DNA of 64,000 bases from Mycolicibacterium sp. TUM20985 (GTDB lineage: Bacteria > Actinomycetota > Actinomycetes > Mycobacteriales > Mycobacteriaceae): the NCBI RefSeq assembly GCF_030295745.1, contig NZ_AP027291.1:3844001-3908000 (forward strand). Direction: 5' to 3'. How positions within the stretch are numbered: position 1 is the stretch's first letter; every line of letters begins with the position of its first letter. The position numbers and the translations under genes were made by a program. Positions 26,303 through 35,241 of this stretch are shown in pieces. The notes under the pieces were generated by a model that did not search any database, was not told the origin of the DNA, and was given only the letters and a program-made list of their open reading frames with translations.

Positions 26303-26764
26303 TCAGTGGGTTACGGGCTCGTAGCTGCAGATGGCCTCGACCTTCTCGGCCGAGGCGCCGCTGGGATCGAACTCGTACCCCAGCCACTCCCGCGCCAGCC
26401 GGCGAGCCAGCTCCAGCCCGATGACGCGTTGGCCGAAGCACAACACCTGCGCGTCGTTGGACAGCACCGACCGCTCGACGGAGAAGCCGTCGTGCGCCGT
26501 GACGGCGCGAACTCCCGGCACCTTGTTGGCGCTGATCGCCACTCCGAGCCCGGTGCCGCAGATCAGCAGCGCGCGGTCGGCCCTGCCTTCGGCGACCAGA
26601 CGCGCGGCCTCGACCGCGACGTGCGGGTAGGCGGTGTGCTCGTCACCACCGACACCGACGTCGGTCACGTCGGCCACCCGGTCGTCGGCGAGCAGGTCGG
26701 CCTTGAGGGCCTCCTTGTACTCCAATCCAGCGTCGTCACAACCGACGACGATCCGTAATCCCAT
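26303..26764 (-). CDS. RpiB/LacAB-family sugar-phosphate isomerase, candidate D-erythrulose-4-phosphate isomerase
   Basis: 153 residues from ATG 26764. The fold motifs are MGLRIVVGCDDAGLEYKEAL, LLICGTGLGVAISANKVPG with the catalytic-base Cys 69, and SVLSNDAQVLCFGQRVIG. At position 11, ribose-5-phosphate isomerases normally have His (CDHAG); here it is Asp (CDDAG). This suggests a substrate other than ribose 5-phosphate. In M. smegmatis an RpiB homologue converts D-erythrulose 4-phosphate to D-erythrose 4-phosphate in tetritol catabolism, and the genes upstream fit that. The start overlaps the kinase stop as TGATG, the last cistron of the operon. Confidence 0.82.
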   Translation of the reverse strand: MGLRIVVGCDDAGLEYKEALKADLLADDRVADVTDVGVGGDEHTAYPHVAVEAARLVAEGRADRALLICGTGLGVAISANKVPGVRAVTAHDGFSVERSVLSNDAQVLCFGQRVIGLELARRLAREWLGYEFDPSGASAEKVEAICSYEPVTH

Positions 26765-28506
26765 CAGACATCTCCCTTGGCAGTTGGCGCGAAGCACTCC
26801 GCGACGGTGTGGGTGATCATCGCCAGTGACGTGGCGCCGGCATCGGGTGTCCCGACGCTGCGCTCGGCGAGTGGTCGAGCCCGGCCGACCTTGGGTCTCA
26901 GGCCGGCAGTGGCACGGGCAGCCTCGGTCGCCACATCGACGGCAGCCCGCCATCCATCTTGCCAGGACTCCCCGTCGGCCACCCTGCGCTGCAGCTCGTC
27001 GCAGAACGGCAGCATCGCGTCGAGCATCGTCTTGTCCCCCGGCGCCGCGCCGCCGAGCTGGGTCAGCGCGTCATACCCGTCGCGCATCGCCGCGGCGACG
27101 GTGGCGGCATCGGGTCGGCCGGTGTCGCCGAGTCGGGTGCCGACCGCATTGAGCAGCGCCCCCCAGAGCACGCCGGAGGTGCCGCCCGCCCTTGCCGCCC
27201 ATGCCTTGCCCGCGGCTGCGAGAACCGAACCCTGGCCGGCGCCCTGCTCGAGGGCCTCGGCTGCCGCGGTGCGGGCCGCCAAGGATCCCTTGACCATGCC
27301 GCGCCCGTGATCGCCATCGCCGGCGACGGCGTCGATGCGCCCCAGCTCGTCTTCAGCCTGGGCCAGCATGCCCGCGACGGCATCGAGGACCTTGACGACG
27401 AAGCGTCCCCCGGCGCGACCGTCGTCGTCGGCAAGGCTTCCCAGGTCGCGCGCCGGTGCCGCTGCATCCGCTGCGGGATCGGTGCGTCGCTCACCCGAAT
27501 CTACTTGCTTGGCAACACCTTTGCGGTATGCGGGCGTGTCGGCTGGTGCGCTCCAGTACTTCTCGAGTTCTTCGTCGAGCCACATCACCGTGAGCGAGCA
27601 GCCCGCCATGTCGAGGCTGGTCACCAGCTCGCCGACCTCAGGTTCGACGACTTCGTAGCCGCGCTCGCGAAGCAGTCGTGACGCGGTGCCCCAGACCACG
27701 AACAGTTCTTCGTACTTGGTGCGACCAAGACCGTTGAGGATCACCGCGATTCGCCGGGAACTCCCTGCGGGCTCGTCGGCAAGTACCCCGTCGACGAGCG
27801 TCACCGCGAGGTCGGCGGCCGTCGGCATCGGCTCGTCGCGCACGCCCGGCTCTCCGTGGATGCCGAGGCCCACACCCATCTGCCCCTCCGGAACCGTGAA
27901 CAACGGCTGATCGGCGCCGGGCAACGTACAGCCGTCGAAGGCAACGCCGAGGGTCCTGGTGGCAGCGTTCGACGCTTCCGCGACGCGCAGGACACCGGCC
28001 ATGTCCAGCCCGTCCTCGGCGGCGGCCGAGGCGCACTTGAAGACCGTGAAATCGCCTGCGATACCGCGTCTCTTGGCTTCCTCACCCGCGGGCGCACTGG
28101 CGATGTCATCGGTCACCGCGAAGTAGTGCGCGTCGATACCCTCGCCGCGGAGATCCGCGACGGCGAGCCCGAAGTTCATCACGTCGCCCGCGTAGTTGCC
28201 GGTGGTGAGCAATACCCCCGCGTCACCGTGGGCCGCCCGCGCCACCGACGCGGCTTCCTCCGCCGACGGTGACGTGAAGATGTTGCCGACCACCGCACCG
28301 TCCGCGAAACCCGGTCCGACGGTTCCGCAGAACGCCGGATAGTGGCCCGACCCGCCGCCGATCACCACGGCCACCTTGCCCGGCCGCGTCTCCTGGGCGC
28401 GGACCACGCCACCGGGCACGCCCGCGACGTATCTCGCATTGGCATCCAGGAATCCGACGAGCATGTCCTCGGTGAACCGCGCCGGATCGTCGTACAACTT
28501 GGTCAT
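26764..28506 (-). CDS. Two-domain dihydroxyacetone/D-erythrulose-type kinase (DhaK-DhaL fusion)
   Basis: 580 residues. The N-terminal DhaK domain (about 1-330) has GGGSGHYPAF (His 55), TGNYAGDVMNF (Asp 108) and GLGIHGEPG with His 217, which in this family forms a covalent hemiaminal with the ketose. After a linker, the DhaL domain (about 375-575) has AVAGDGDHGRGMVKG, the aspartates that bind Mg-ATP. It is therefore an ATP-dependent single-chain kinase, not the PTS type. M. smegmatis uses such a kinase (DerK) on D-erythrulose. It overlaps the preceding ATPase gene by 4 bp (ATGA) and rpiB by 1 bp. Confidence 0.88.
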   Translation of the reverse strand: MTKLYDDPARFTEDMLVGFLDANARYVAGVPGGVVRAQETRPGKVAVVIGGGSGHYPAFCGTVGPGFADGAVVGNIFTSPSAEEAASVARAAHGDAGVLLTTGNYAGDVMNFGLAVADLRGEGIDAHYFAVTDDIASAPAGEEAKRRGIAGDFTVFKCASAAAEDGLDMAGVLRVAEASNAATRTLGVAFDGCTLPGADQPLFTVPEGQMGVGLGIHGEPGVRDEPMPTAADLAVTLVDGVLADEPAGSSRRIAVILNGLGRTKYEELFVVWGTASRLLRERGYEVVEPEVGELVTSLDMAGCSLTVMWLDEELEKYWSAPADTPAYRKGVAKQVDSGERRTDPAADAAAPARDLGSLADDDGRAGGRFVVKVLDAVAGMLAQAEDELGRIDAVAGDGDHGRGMVKGSLAARTAAAEALEQGAGQGSVLAAAGKAWAARAGGTSGVLWGALLNAVGTRLGDTGRPDAATVAAAMRDGYDALTQLGGAAPGDKTMLDAMLPFCDELQRRVADGESWQDGWRAAVDVATEAARATAGLRPKVGRARPLAERSVGTPDAGATSLAMITHTVAECFAPTAKGDV

Positions 28507-29639
28507 CGCAGTCGCTCCCCGGAGTCGGTGTCGAAAAGATACACCCGCTCCGGCGGCGCGCTGACGAGGACTTTCTGTTCGGGTCGGTAGTCCTCCTGCG
28601 CGGGCGTCTGGACCACGATGCCCTCCTCCATGCCCGCCACGGTGCTGGTGGCGAGGCCGAACTCGAGCAGGTGCTCGAAGTACGCCACGGTGGTACGCAG
28701 GCCGGGTCCGTCGCCGGCCGACATCGTGCAGTCCTGCGGACGGATGCCCACCGCAACCTCGGTACCGTCGGCGACCCCGGTCACGACGGTGTCCAACGCC
28801 CCCGCGCCCGAACGGATTTCGACCCTGGCGCGCCCGCCCTCGGACGTCACGACCCCGCGGAGGACGTTGATCTGGGGTTCGCCGACGAACTGCGCGACGA
28901 AGAGGTTCGCCGGGTCGTCGAACACCTCGTCCGGCGTGCCGAACTGTTGCACCACACCGGCATCCATCACCGCCAGGCGATCGGCCAGCGACAGCGCCTC
29001 GACCTGGTCGTGGGTGACGACGATCGTGGTGTAGCCGAACTCCCGCTGCAACACCTTCAACTCCCTGCGGACGCGCTGCCGCGCCGACGCGTCGAGGTGG
29101 CTCAGCGGCTCGTCGAGCAGTAGCACCGGTGGGTTGCGTACCAGGGCGCGGGCCAGCGCGACGCGTTGCTTCTGCCCGCTCGACAGCCCCGCCGGCCGCA
29201 GGTCCATCAGCTCGTCCATCTCCAGACGGCTGCTGATCGAGGACACCATCTGCTCGGCGCCCTTGACCTTGCGGGCCTTGAGTCCGTACAGCAGGTTCTC
29301 GCGCACCGACATCGGCGGGTACAGCGCGTAGCTCTCGAACCCGACGCCGATTCCGCGCTTGGCCGCGGGCAACTGCGAGATCTCCCGGTCACCGATGCGG
29401 ATCGACCCGCTGGTCACCGTCTCGAGTCCGGCGATCATCCGCAGCGTCGTGGTCTTGCCGCATCCGGACGGGCCGAGCAGCGCCACTAGTTCACCCGGGG
29501 CGATGTCCAGGTTGATGCCCTTGACGGCCGCGAAGCTCTCCCGGCCCTTTGCCATGTAGGTCTTCACCAGGTCGGTCAGGGTGAGACTCTGCGCGGTCGT
29601 CGTCGCGGATTCGCGTGGCCTGTCGGTGGTGATGCTCAC
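28503..29639 (-). CDS. ABC transporter ATP-binding protein (polyol uptake), subunit A
   Basis: 378 residues from GTG 29639. A CUT1-type import ATPase: Walker A GPSGCGKTTTLR (56-), Walker B LLLDEPLSHLD, H-loop VTHDQVEAL, then a C-terminal OB/TOBE region from about residue 240. Two departures from the usual sequence are plain: the Q-loop reads GFESYALYP (Glu 102 where Gln is normal) and the signature is LSSGQ, not LSGGQ. It overlaps the second ATPase by 4 bp (GTGA). The presence of a second, different ATPase in the same operon is like the rhizobial glycerol importer GlpSTPQV. Confidence 0.88.
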   Translation of the reverse strand: MSITTDRPRESATTTAQSLTLTDLVKTYMAKGRESFAAVKGINLDIAPGELVALLGPSGCGKTTTLRMIAGLETVTSGSIRIGDREISQLPAAKRGIGVGFESYALYPPMSVRENLLYGLKARKVKGAEQMVSSISSRLEMDELMDLRPAGLSSGQKQRVALARALVRNPPVLLLDEPLSHLDASARQRVRRELKVLQREFGYTTIVVTHDQVEALSLADRLAVMDAGVVQQFGTPDEVFDDPANLFVAQFVGEPQINVLRGVVTSEGGRARVEIRSGAGALDTVVTGVADGTEVAVGIRPQDCTMSAGDGPGLRTTVAYFEHLLEFGLATSTVAGMEEGIVVQTPAQEDYRPEQKVLVSAPPERVYLFDTDSGERLR

Positions 29640-30772
29640 TGCGCAGCCTCCAGGCTCCGGTCGTCTGTACCTAGTCGTGCGGTGTCGTCATCTTCATCCG
29701 AGCGGGCGGCGAAGACGTGCACGTCGTCGGAGGCAACGGTCATCGAGACCGGGGCGCCCTCGGCGACCCCCTCCCGCCCCGAGGCGAGCACGATCAGCTG
29801 TTCGCCGCCCATGTCCACCGTCAGCTCGATGTTGCGGCCCAGTCGCTCGGCGAGGACCACCTTGCCGCGCATCTCTGCCGCACCGCCAGCCTCGCCGGCA
29901 TCCCCGGCCACGTGAATGTCGCAGGGCCGCAACCCGACCCGGACGCGATCTCCGCCGTGAACGTCGAGTCCAGCCGGTACCGGTACGTCGAAGGCGCCCC
30001 GGCCGAGCCGGATCCGACCGTCCTCGACCTCACCGTCGAGGAGGTTGATCTCCGGCTGCCCGAGCGCACGGGCGACGAAGGTGTCCGCGGGACGCCGCCA
30101 GATCTCCTCGGGCGTGCCGATCTGGACCAGTTCGCCCGCCCGGAGCACGGCGATCCGGTCACCGAGGGCGAGGGCCTCTTGATAATCGTGCGTGACGTAG
30201 ACGGTGGTGGTCTTCGACATCGCGCCCAGCTGCTTGAGTTCGGCCCGCATCGCGGCCCGCAGCTTGGCGTCGAGATGACTCAGCGGCTCGTCGAGCAGGT
30301 AGACGTCCGCGGGCCGAACCAGTACCCGGCCCAACGCCACGCGCTGCCGCTGCCCGTTGGACAACTCACGGGGAAAGCGCTTGAGCAGGTGGTTGATTCC
30401 GAGTGTCGTGGTGACCTGGTCGATGCGGTCCTTCTGTTGCGCGTCGGTGTACTTCCCGGTGCGACCGGACTTCAAGGGTGAGGCGAGATTCTCACTCACC
30501 GTCTTCTGCGGGTACAGCGCGTAGCTCTCGAAGGCCATCGCCACGTTGCGGTGGTAGGGCTCGACGAGGGTGACGTCGCTACCGCCGATCGTCACGGACC
30601 CACTGTCGATGTCGACCAGCCCGGCCAGGGACTTCAGCGTCGTCGTCTTCCCGGCGCCGCTGGGCCCGAGGATGACGAAGAACTCGCCGTCGGCGATGTC
30701 GACCGATAGGTCGCGTACCGCCTGCTTCTTACCGTAGGACTTGGACAGCCCCTTCAGCGTTACGGTGGCCAT
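29636..30772 (-). CDS. ABC transporter ATP-binding protein (polyol uptake), subunit B
   Basis: 378 residues from ATG 30772, which overlaps the permease stop as TGATG. Walker A GPSGAGKTTTLK is at 36-47, Walker B VYLLDEPLSHLDAKLR, H-loop VTHDYQEAL, TOBE domain at the C-terminus. As in its neighbour, the Q-loop has Glu (AFESYALYP, Glu 82), and the signature is LSNGQ. The two ATPases are clearly different in sequence, so they could form a heterodimer on the two permeases. A much longer open frame continues upstream but is only a shadow of the permease gene. Confidence 0.88.
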   Translation of the reverse strand: MATVTLKGLSKSYGKKQAVRDLSVDIADGEFFVILGPSGAGKTTTLKSLAGLVDIDSGSVTIGGSDVTLVEPYHRNVAMAFESYALYPQKTVSENLASPLKSGRTGKYTDAQQKDRIDQVTTTLGINHLLKRFPRELSNGQRQRVALGRVLVRPADVYLLDEPLSHLDAKLRAAMRAELKQLGAMSKTTTVYVTHDYQEALALGDRIAVLRAGELVQIGTPEEIWRRPADTFVARALGQPEINLLDGEVEDGRIRLGRGAFDVPVPAGLDVHGGDRVRVGLRPCDIHVAGDAGEAGGAAEMRGKVVLAERLGRNIELTVDMGGEQLIVLASGREGVAEGAPVSMTVASDDVHVFAARSDEDDDTARLGTDDRSLEAAQ

Positions 30773-31662
30773 CAGGCTTTCACCGCCCCGAATGACAAGC
30801 CCCGCACCAGATATCTCTGGATGGTGAGCGCCAATATCAGTGGTGGTAGCGCGGCGATGATGGCCGCGGCAGCCGTCAGGTTGTAATACGCCTGCCCACC
30901 GCCGCCGAGGAACTTGGTGATCGCGACGGTGACCGTGCCCGCGTTGCTGTCGGCCAAAATCAGCGGGAAGACGTAGTTGTTCCAGGCGAAGATGAACGCC
31001 AGCAGCGCGGCGGCGGCGATGCCGGGCCGCACGATCGGCAGGGCCACCATGACGAAGGCCCGGGTGCGGCTGTAGCCGTCCAGGAGTGCCGCCTGCTCCA
31101 GGTCCTCCGGCAGGTCCTCGAAGTACGAGCGCAGGATCCACACCACCAGCGGCATGGTGACCAGCTGCAGCACCCAGATCATCCCGACCTTGGTGTCGAA
31201 GAGGCCGATCTGGTTGTAGATGACGAACAGCGGGACGATGACCATCAGCTCGGGGGCGAACCGGAACGACAGCATCTGGAACATCAGGTCGTTGCTGCCC
31301 TTGTACTTCCAGCGTCCCGCGGCGTAGGCCGCCGGGATGCCGATGACCAGCGAGACGATCACGGCGCCACCGCAGTTGATCAGGCTGGTCAGCATCGCGG
31401 TCTTGAAGTCGACGCTCGTCATCTCGGTGCCCTTGTTGGACAGCACCGTGGCGAAGTTGGACCAGCTCGGGCTGAACTGGAAGTAGGTGGTGGTCTGCTC
31501 CTCGGCGTTCTTCAGCGCCAGGATCACCATCCACACGATCGGGAACAGCGAGAAGACGAACCAGCCGATCAGACCGATGTCGGCGGCGACCGATCCCACG
31601 CCGAGCCGCTTCTGGCCGGGCAGCAGTTCGCTGCGCGTCGGCTTGAACTTGGTGAGTGCCAT
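30772..31662 (-). CDS. ABC transporter permease (MalG type, CUT1)
   Basis: 296 residues from ATG 31662 (MALTKFKPTRSELLPGQ). About six membrane helices, the first being IGLIGWFVFSLFPIVWMVIL. The EAA loop that contacts the ATPase is recognisable as EDLEQAALLDGYSRTRAFVMVALPIVRPG. It pairs with the permease gene 5 bp upstream to form the membrane channel of the polyol importer. The frame is open further upstream but that region codes for the first permease on another frame. Confidence 0.9.
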   Translation of the reverse strand: MALTKFKPTRSELLPGQKRLGVGSVAADIGLIGWFVFSLFPIVWMVILALKNAEEQTTTYFQFSPSWSNFATVLSNKGTEMTSVDFKTAMLTSLINCGGAVIVSLVIGIPAAYAAGRWKYKGSNDLMFQMLSFRFAPELMVIVPLFVIYNQIGLFDTKVGMIWVLQLVTMPLVVWILRSYFEDLPEDLEQAALLDGYSRTRAFVMVALPIVRPGIAAAALLAFIFAWNNYVFPLILADSNAGTVTVAITKFLGGGGQAYYNLTAAAAIIAALPPLILALTIQRYLVRGLSFGAVKA

Positions 31663-31667
31663 GATCG

Positions 31668-32627
31668 TTAGGACTCCGCTCCCGCAGCACGACGCTGCGC
31701 CTTGCCGAGCACGCTCACCAGATAGCGCGCCGTGATGAACACGATGATCCAGAGCAGCAGCATGTAGGTGCTGCCCCGGGAGTAGTTCAGGTTGATGATC
31801 GAATCCTCGAACGCGCCGATCTGCAACGTGCGGGTGGCGACGCCGGGCCCACCCGCGGTGAGCACGTAGATGTGGTCGAACACCTTGAGGTTGTCCATGA
31901 ATCGGAAGATGACGGCCACCAGAATGTAGGGCCACAGCATGGGGAGCATCAGCTTGCGGAACATGTAGATCCCGGACGCCCCGTCCACCTGCGACGCCTC
32001 GAACGGCTCCTTGGGCAGCGAGCGGATGCCGGCCAGCACCAGGATCGCCACGAACGGGGTGAAGATCCACAGGTCGACCAGGACCACCGAGAACAGCGCG
32101 TTGCCACTCGACAACCAGTCGAAGGTGTTACCCAGTCCAAGAACGTGATTGAGGATGCCGAACTGCGGATTGAACATCAGCTTCCAGATCACGCCGGCGA
32201 TCACCGGGGCGATCATCAACGGCAGGATCAACACCTTCTCGAAGATCTTGCCGATGATGCTCGAGCGATTGAGCAGCAGCGCCAGGCCGACGCCGAGCAC
32301 GGTCTCCACCGCCGTCGCCGCCACGGCGAAGATGCCGGTGACCTTGACGCTCTGCCAGAAGACCTGGTCGCCCAGGACCGACTTGAAGTTGTCGAACCAC
32401 ACGAAGTGCGGGTCGGGGTTGACCGCGGCGTAGTTCAGGAAGGCGTAGTACGCGCCGACGAAGAACGGGTAGAGGATTCCGATGACGATCACCAGGGCGG
32501 GGATCGACAACAGGTAGGGCCGCAGGCGTCGCCGCCAGGTCGGGACCTCGGGTAGTTTGCGGCGCGTCGCCGAGGCGGCAGGCTGATCAGGTTGCGTCGC
32601 AACCGCTTTGGGGGTTTGTGTCGTCAT
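31668..32627 (-). CDS. ABC transporter permease (MalF type, CUT1)
   Basis: 319 residues. After a polar N-terminus of about 35 residues come six predicted helices (YLLSIPALVIVIGILYPFFV first). The EAA loop reads PFEASQVDGASGIYMFRKLMLPMLWP. It starts 14 bp after the substrate-binding-protein stop and ends 5 bp before the second permease, so the importer genes are one transcript. Confidence 0.9.
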   Translation of the reverse strand: MTTQTPKAVATQPDQPAASATRRKLPEVPTWRRRLRPYLLSIPALVIVIGILYPFFVGAYYAFLNYAAVNPDPHFVWFDNFKSVLGDQVFWQSVKVTGIFAVAATAVETVLGVGLALLLNRSSIIGKIFEKVLILPLMIAPVIAGVIWKLMFNPQFGILNHVLGLGNTFDWLSSGNALFSVVLVDLWIFTPFVAILVLAGIRSLPKEPFEASQVDGASGIYMFRKLMLPMLWPYILVAVIFRFMDNLKVFDHIYVLTAGGPGVATRTLQIGAFEDSIINLNYSRGSTYMLLLWIIVFITARYLVSVLGKAQRRAAGAES

Positions 32628-32641
32628 GGGTGCCAGGACTC

Positions 32642-34066
32642 CTAGAGGTTGACCTTGGAGGTGTTGGTCTTGGCGAGGCTGCGCAGGCGCGTGGCCGCGT
32701 CATCGCCGCCGTAGATGTCCTGCAGCGCCACGGCCCAGTTCTGGGTGGTGTCGAAGAAGGCCTTCTGCGGGGTGAACTGGATCTTCGACTGACCGATGAC
32801 GGTCTCGAACGTCTCGAGATAGCCGTACTGGTCGGCGGCGACCCTCTTGAAGGTGCCGTCGAACACGGACTTTCGGACCGGATCGGCGTAGGTGCCGCCC
32901 TCGACCGCCTTGTTCATCGACTCCTTGCCCGTGGCCCACTGCATGAACAACCAGGCGGGCAGCTTGTTTCGGCTGTTCGCCGACATCGCCCAACTCCACG
33001 TCCAGAGGTTGGTCTTGTAGTTGCCATCCGGTCCGGCAGGCCCCGGGTACCAGCCGAGGTTGCCCGCCTCCTTGCTGGCGCCTGGCTTGTTCTTCGGGTA
33101 GGTGGCACTGTCGGCGTCGAACACCATCATCGCCTTACCGTCACCGAGATCACCCGTGGCGTTGGGATAGTCGTACGTGGTCCACGACGTCGGCCCGGCC
33201 TGGTTCTGCATGTCGATCCACTTCTTCGTGAAGGCAATCGCCTTGTCGCTGGCCATCTCGGCGACGAGTTCGGAACCGTTGAACGAGTAGTCCACCGCGC
33301 CCTCGCGGGTGTACTGCGTCATGAAGCCGGGATGGATGGTGGCCCACGACTTCGAGCCGCGGGTGGAGATGCCGTAGCGGTTGTTCGGACGATCGGTCAG
33401 GTCCACGGCCAGCTGAATGAAGTCGTCGAGCTTGTCGGGCAGCTTGGTGATGCCCTTCTCGTCGAAGATCCGCTTGTTGTAGGCGACCACGTTGTTCTCG
33501 AAGCCCCACGGGATGGCCCACTGCCCGCCCGTGCCCAGCGGATTGCCGAGGGTGAAGTCCCACCGGGTCGAGGTGCGTAGGCCTTCGAAGATGTCCTCGA
33601 AGTCGTACTCGGCGCTGGTCGCCGAGCTGTTCTGCAACCACGGGTTGAGGTCCTCGACCCACCCGGGCGGACCGTACTGCCAGATGAAGTAGGCGCCCAG
33701 CATGAACGCGTCGTGCTTACCGGAACCGCCGGCCAGCTCGGTGTTCAGCTTGGTGAAGTAGTCGGCCTCCGGCACCAGATCGACGTTGACGGTGATGCCC
33801 GTGAGCTCGGTGAATTCCTGCAGCAACGGCTGGTAGGACAACTGGTACGGGTGCGGGGTCTGCAGGATGTTGATGGTCTGCCCGGAAGCCTTCTTCCAGT
33901 CGAAGCCTCCGGTGACTGCGGACGCGCCGTTCGGGGCACTGGCCTTGCCACCCACTCCGCAGGCGCTGAGCACGGGGAGGCTGGCAGCCGCCGCGCCGGC
34001 CAAGCCCATGGCGGCCAACATGTTTCGCCGCGACATCTGCGGCCCGGTCATACGATCTCGACTCAT
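32642..34066 (-). CDS. ABC transporter extracellular solute-binding lipoprotein (family 1)
   Basis: 474 residues. The N-terminus carries a twin-arginine motif (MSRRNMLAAMGLAG) and ends in a lipobox (LPVLSACGV), so it is probably exported folded by Tat and lipidated. The mature protein has the two-lobed family 1 features (TINILQTPHPYQLSYQPLL, KLNTELAGGSGKHDAFM, GKAMMVFDADSA). It would capture the polyol outside the membrane for the two permeases. The dehydrogenase gene lies 27 bp upstream and kinase and isomerase genes follow, pointing to a polyol such as erythritol or threitol; the ligand itself is inferred. Confidence 0.9.
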   Translation of the reverse strand: MSRDRMTGPQMSRRNMLAAMGLAGAAAASLPVLSACGVGGKASAPNGASAVTGGFDWKKASGQTINILQTPHPYQLSYQPLLQEFTELTGITVNVDLVPEADYFTKLNTELAGGSGKHDAFMLGAYFIWQYGPPGWVEDLNPWLQNSSATSAEYDFEDIFEGLRTSTRWDFTLGNPLGTGGQWAIPWGFENNVVAYNKRIFDEKGITKLPDKLDDFIQLAVDLTDRPNNRYGISTRGSKSWATIHPGFMTQYTREGAVDYSFNGSELVAEMASDKAIAFTKKWIDMQNQAGPTSWTTYDYPNATGDLGDGKAMMVFDADSATYPKNKPGASKEAGNLGWYPGPAGPDGNYKTNLWTWSWAMSANSRNKLPAWLFMQWATGKESMNKAVEGGTYADPVRKSVFDGTFKRVAADQYGYLETFETVIGQSKIQFTPQKAFFDTTQNWAVALQDIYGGDDAATRLRSLAKTNTSKVNL

Positions 34067-34093
34067 GTGTCTAGTCCTTCGTGAGGGTCTGGA

Positions 34094-35182
34094 TTACGCC
34101 GGGATCAGGGAGACCTTGACCGATTCCTTGCCGCTGCCAACCAGGTCGAGCCCCTTCTGGAACTCGCTCAGCGGGAGTTGGTGGGTACAGATCTCATCGA
34201 GCGGTAGGACGCCGGACTCGATCATCTTGATGGCCGCGGGCCAGCAGTACGGCCCGAGATGGGCACCGAGGACGTCGAGCTCCTTGTCGTCGCTGATGAT
34301 GCTCCAGTCGACGGTGACGTCACTGCCGAAGACGCCGTACTCGACGTAGCGGCCCAGCTTGCGCAGCGCGTTGAGCCCCTGGGGAACCGCGGACGGATGC
34401 CCGGTGCCCTCCAGGTAGACGTCGGCGCCGTAGCCGTCGGTGAGATCCTTGACGATCTTCTCGACGTCCTGCTCGGCGATGTTGATCGTGATGTCGGCGC
34501 CGCACTTCTTGGCCAGTGCGAGCTTCTCGGGTGCCATGTCCAAGGCGATGACGTGCATCGGGTTCTTGGCGCGGGCTCCGGCGATCATGCCGAGTCCGAT
34601 GGGTCCACAGCCGGCGACGACGACGGTGTCCTCGAACGTGATCTGGGCGCGCTCGACGGCGTGCAGCGAGCAGGACAGCGGCTCGACGAAGGCGGCGTGC
34701 GCAGGCGGGATCGCACTGGAGATCTTGTGCACCAACGCTTCTACCGGGTAGGTCATGTAGCTGGCCATGGCGCCCGGGGTGCGGCGCTTGAAGCCGTAAA
34801 GATCGTGCGGCTGGCACATGTGGTACTGCCCGCGCTTGCAAAAGCGGCACTCCCAGCACGGCACGATCTGCTCGGACGTCACACGGTCACCCACCGCGAT
34901 ACCCCATCGGGTGGCGGCCTCGTCGTCGAGTTCGACCACACGGCCGACGAATTCGTGTCCGGGGATCACCATCGTCTCCGTCCACGCGGGACGGTTCTCG
35001 TCACCCCAGAACTTCGCGGCGCCGTGGTAGCACTTCAGATCACTGGCGCAGATTCCGACGGCTTCCACCCGAACGAGCGCCTCACCCGGCTTGCGGTGCG
35101 GAACCGCAACCTCTTCGAGTCGGTAGTCGTTGGGTCCGTGGCAGACGACGGCCTGCATCTTCTCGGGAATCTGATCGGTCAT
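34094..35182 (-). CDS. eltD: Zinc-dependent medium-chain polyol dehydrogenase, erythritol/L-threitol dehydrogenase-like
   Basis: 362 residues. Catalytic zinc ligands Cys 45, His 76 and Glu 77 (GICASD, PGHEFVG) and structural zinc cysteines 109, 112, 115 and 123 (CWECRFCKRGQYHMC) are all present. The NAD site is VAGCGPIGLGMIAGARA. It would oxidise a polyol to the ketose with NAD+. In M. smegmatis the zinc enzyme EltD converts erythritol and L-threitol to L-erythrulose, and this protein is its best match in my memory, in a like gene set. It is the first gene of the operon, divergent from the SorC regulator. Confidence 0.82.
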   Translation of the reverse strand: MTDQIPEKMQAVVCHGPNDYRLEEVAVPHRKPGEALVRVEAVGICASDLKCYHGAAKFWGDENRPAWTETMVIPGHEFVGRVVELDDEAATRWGIAVGDRVTSEQIVPCWECRFCKRGQYHMCQPHDLYGFKRRTPGAMASYMTYPVEALVHKISSAIPPAHAAFVEPLSCSLHAVERAQITFEDTVVVAGCGPIGLGMIAGARAKNPMHVIALDMAPEKLALAKKCGADITINIAEQDVEKIVKDLTDGYGADVYLEGTGHPSAVPQGLNALRKLGRYVEYGVFGSDVTVDWSIISDDKELDVLGAHLGPYCWPAAIKMIESGVLPLDEICTHQLPLSEFQKGLDLVGSGKESVKVSLIPA

Positions 35183-35241
35183 CCATGGCTCCTTAACGTG
35201 TGGCTCAGATCACGTTATCGGAGCTTCTGCACATTTGTCCA

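Noticed and set aside
26106..26324. 72-codon frame in the gap next to rpiB
   Set aside because: No ribosome site, no conserved pattern, and the end overlaps rpiB antisense.
30773..31690. N-terminal extension of the second polyol ATPase (about 306 extra codons)
   Set aside because: The extension is an out-of-frame shadow of the permease gene; the ATPase begins at MATVTLKGLSKSYG with a TGATG overlap.
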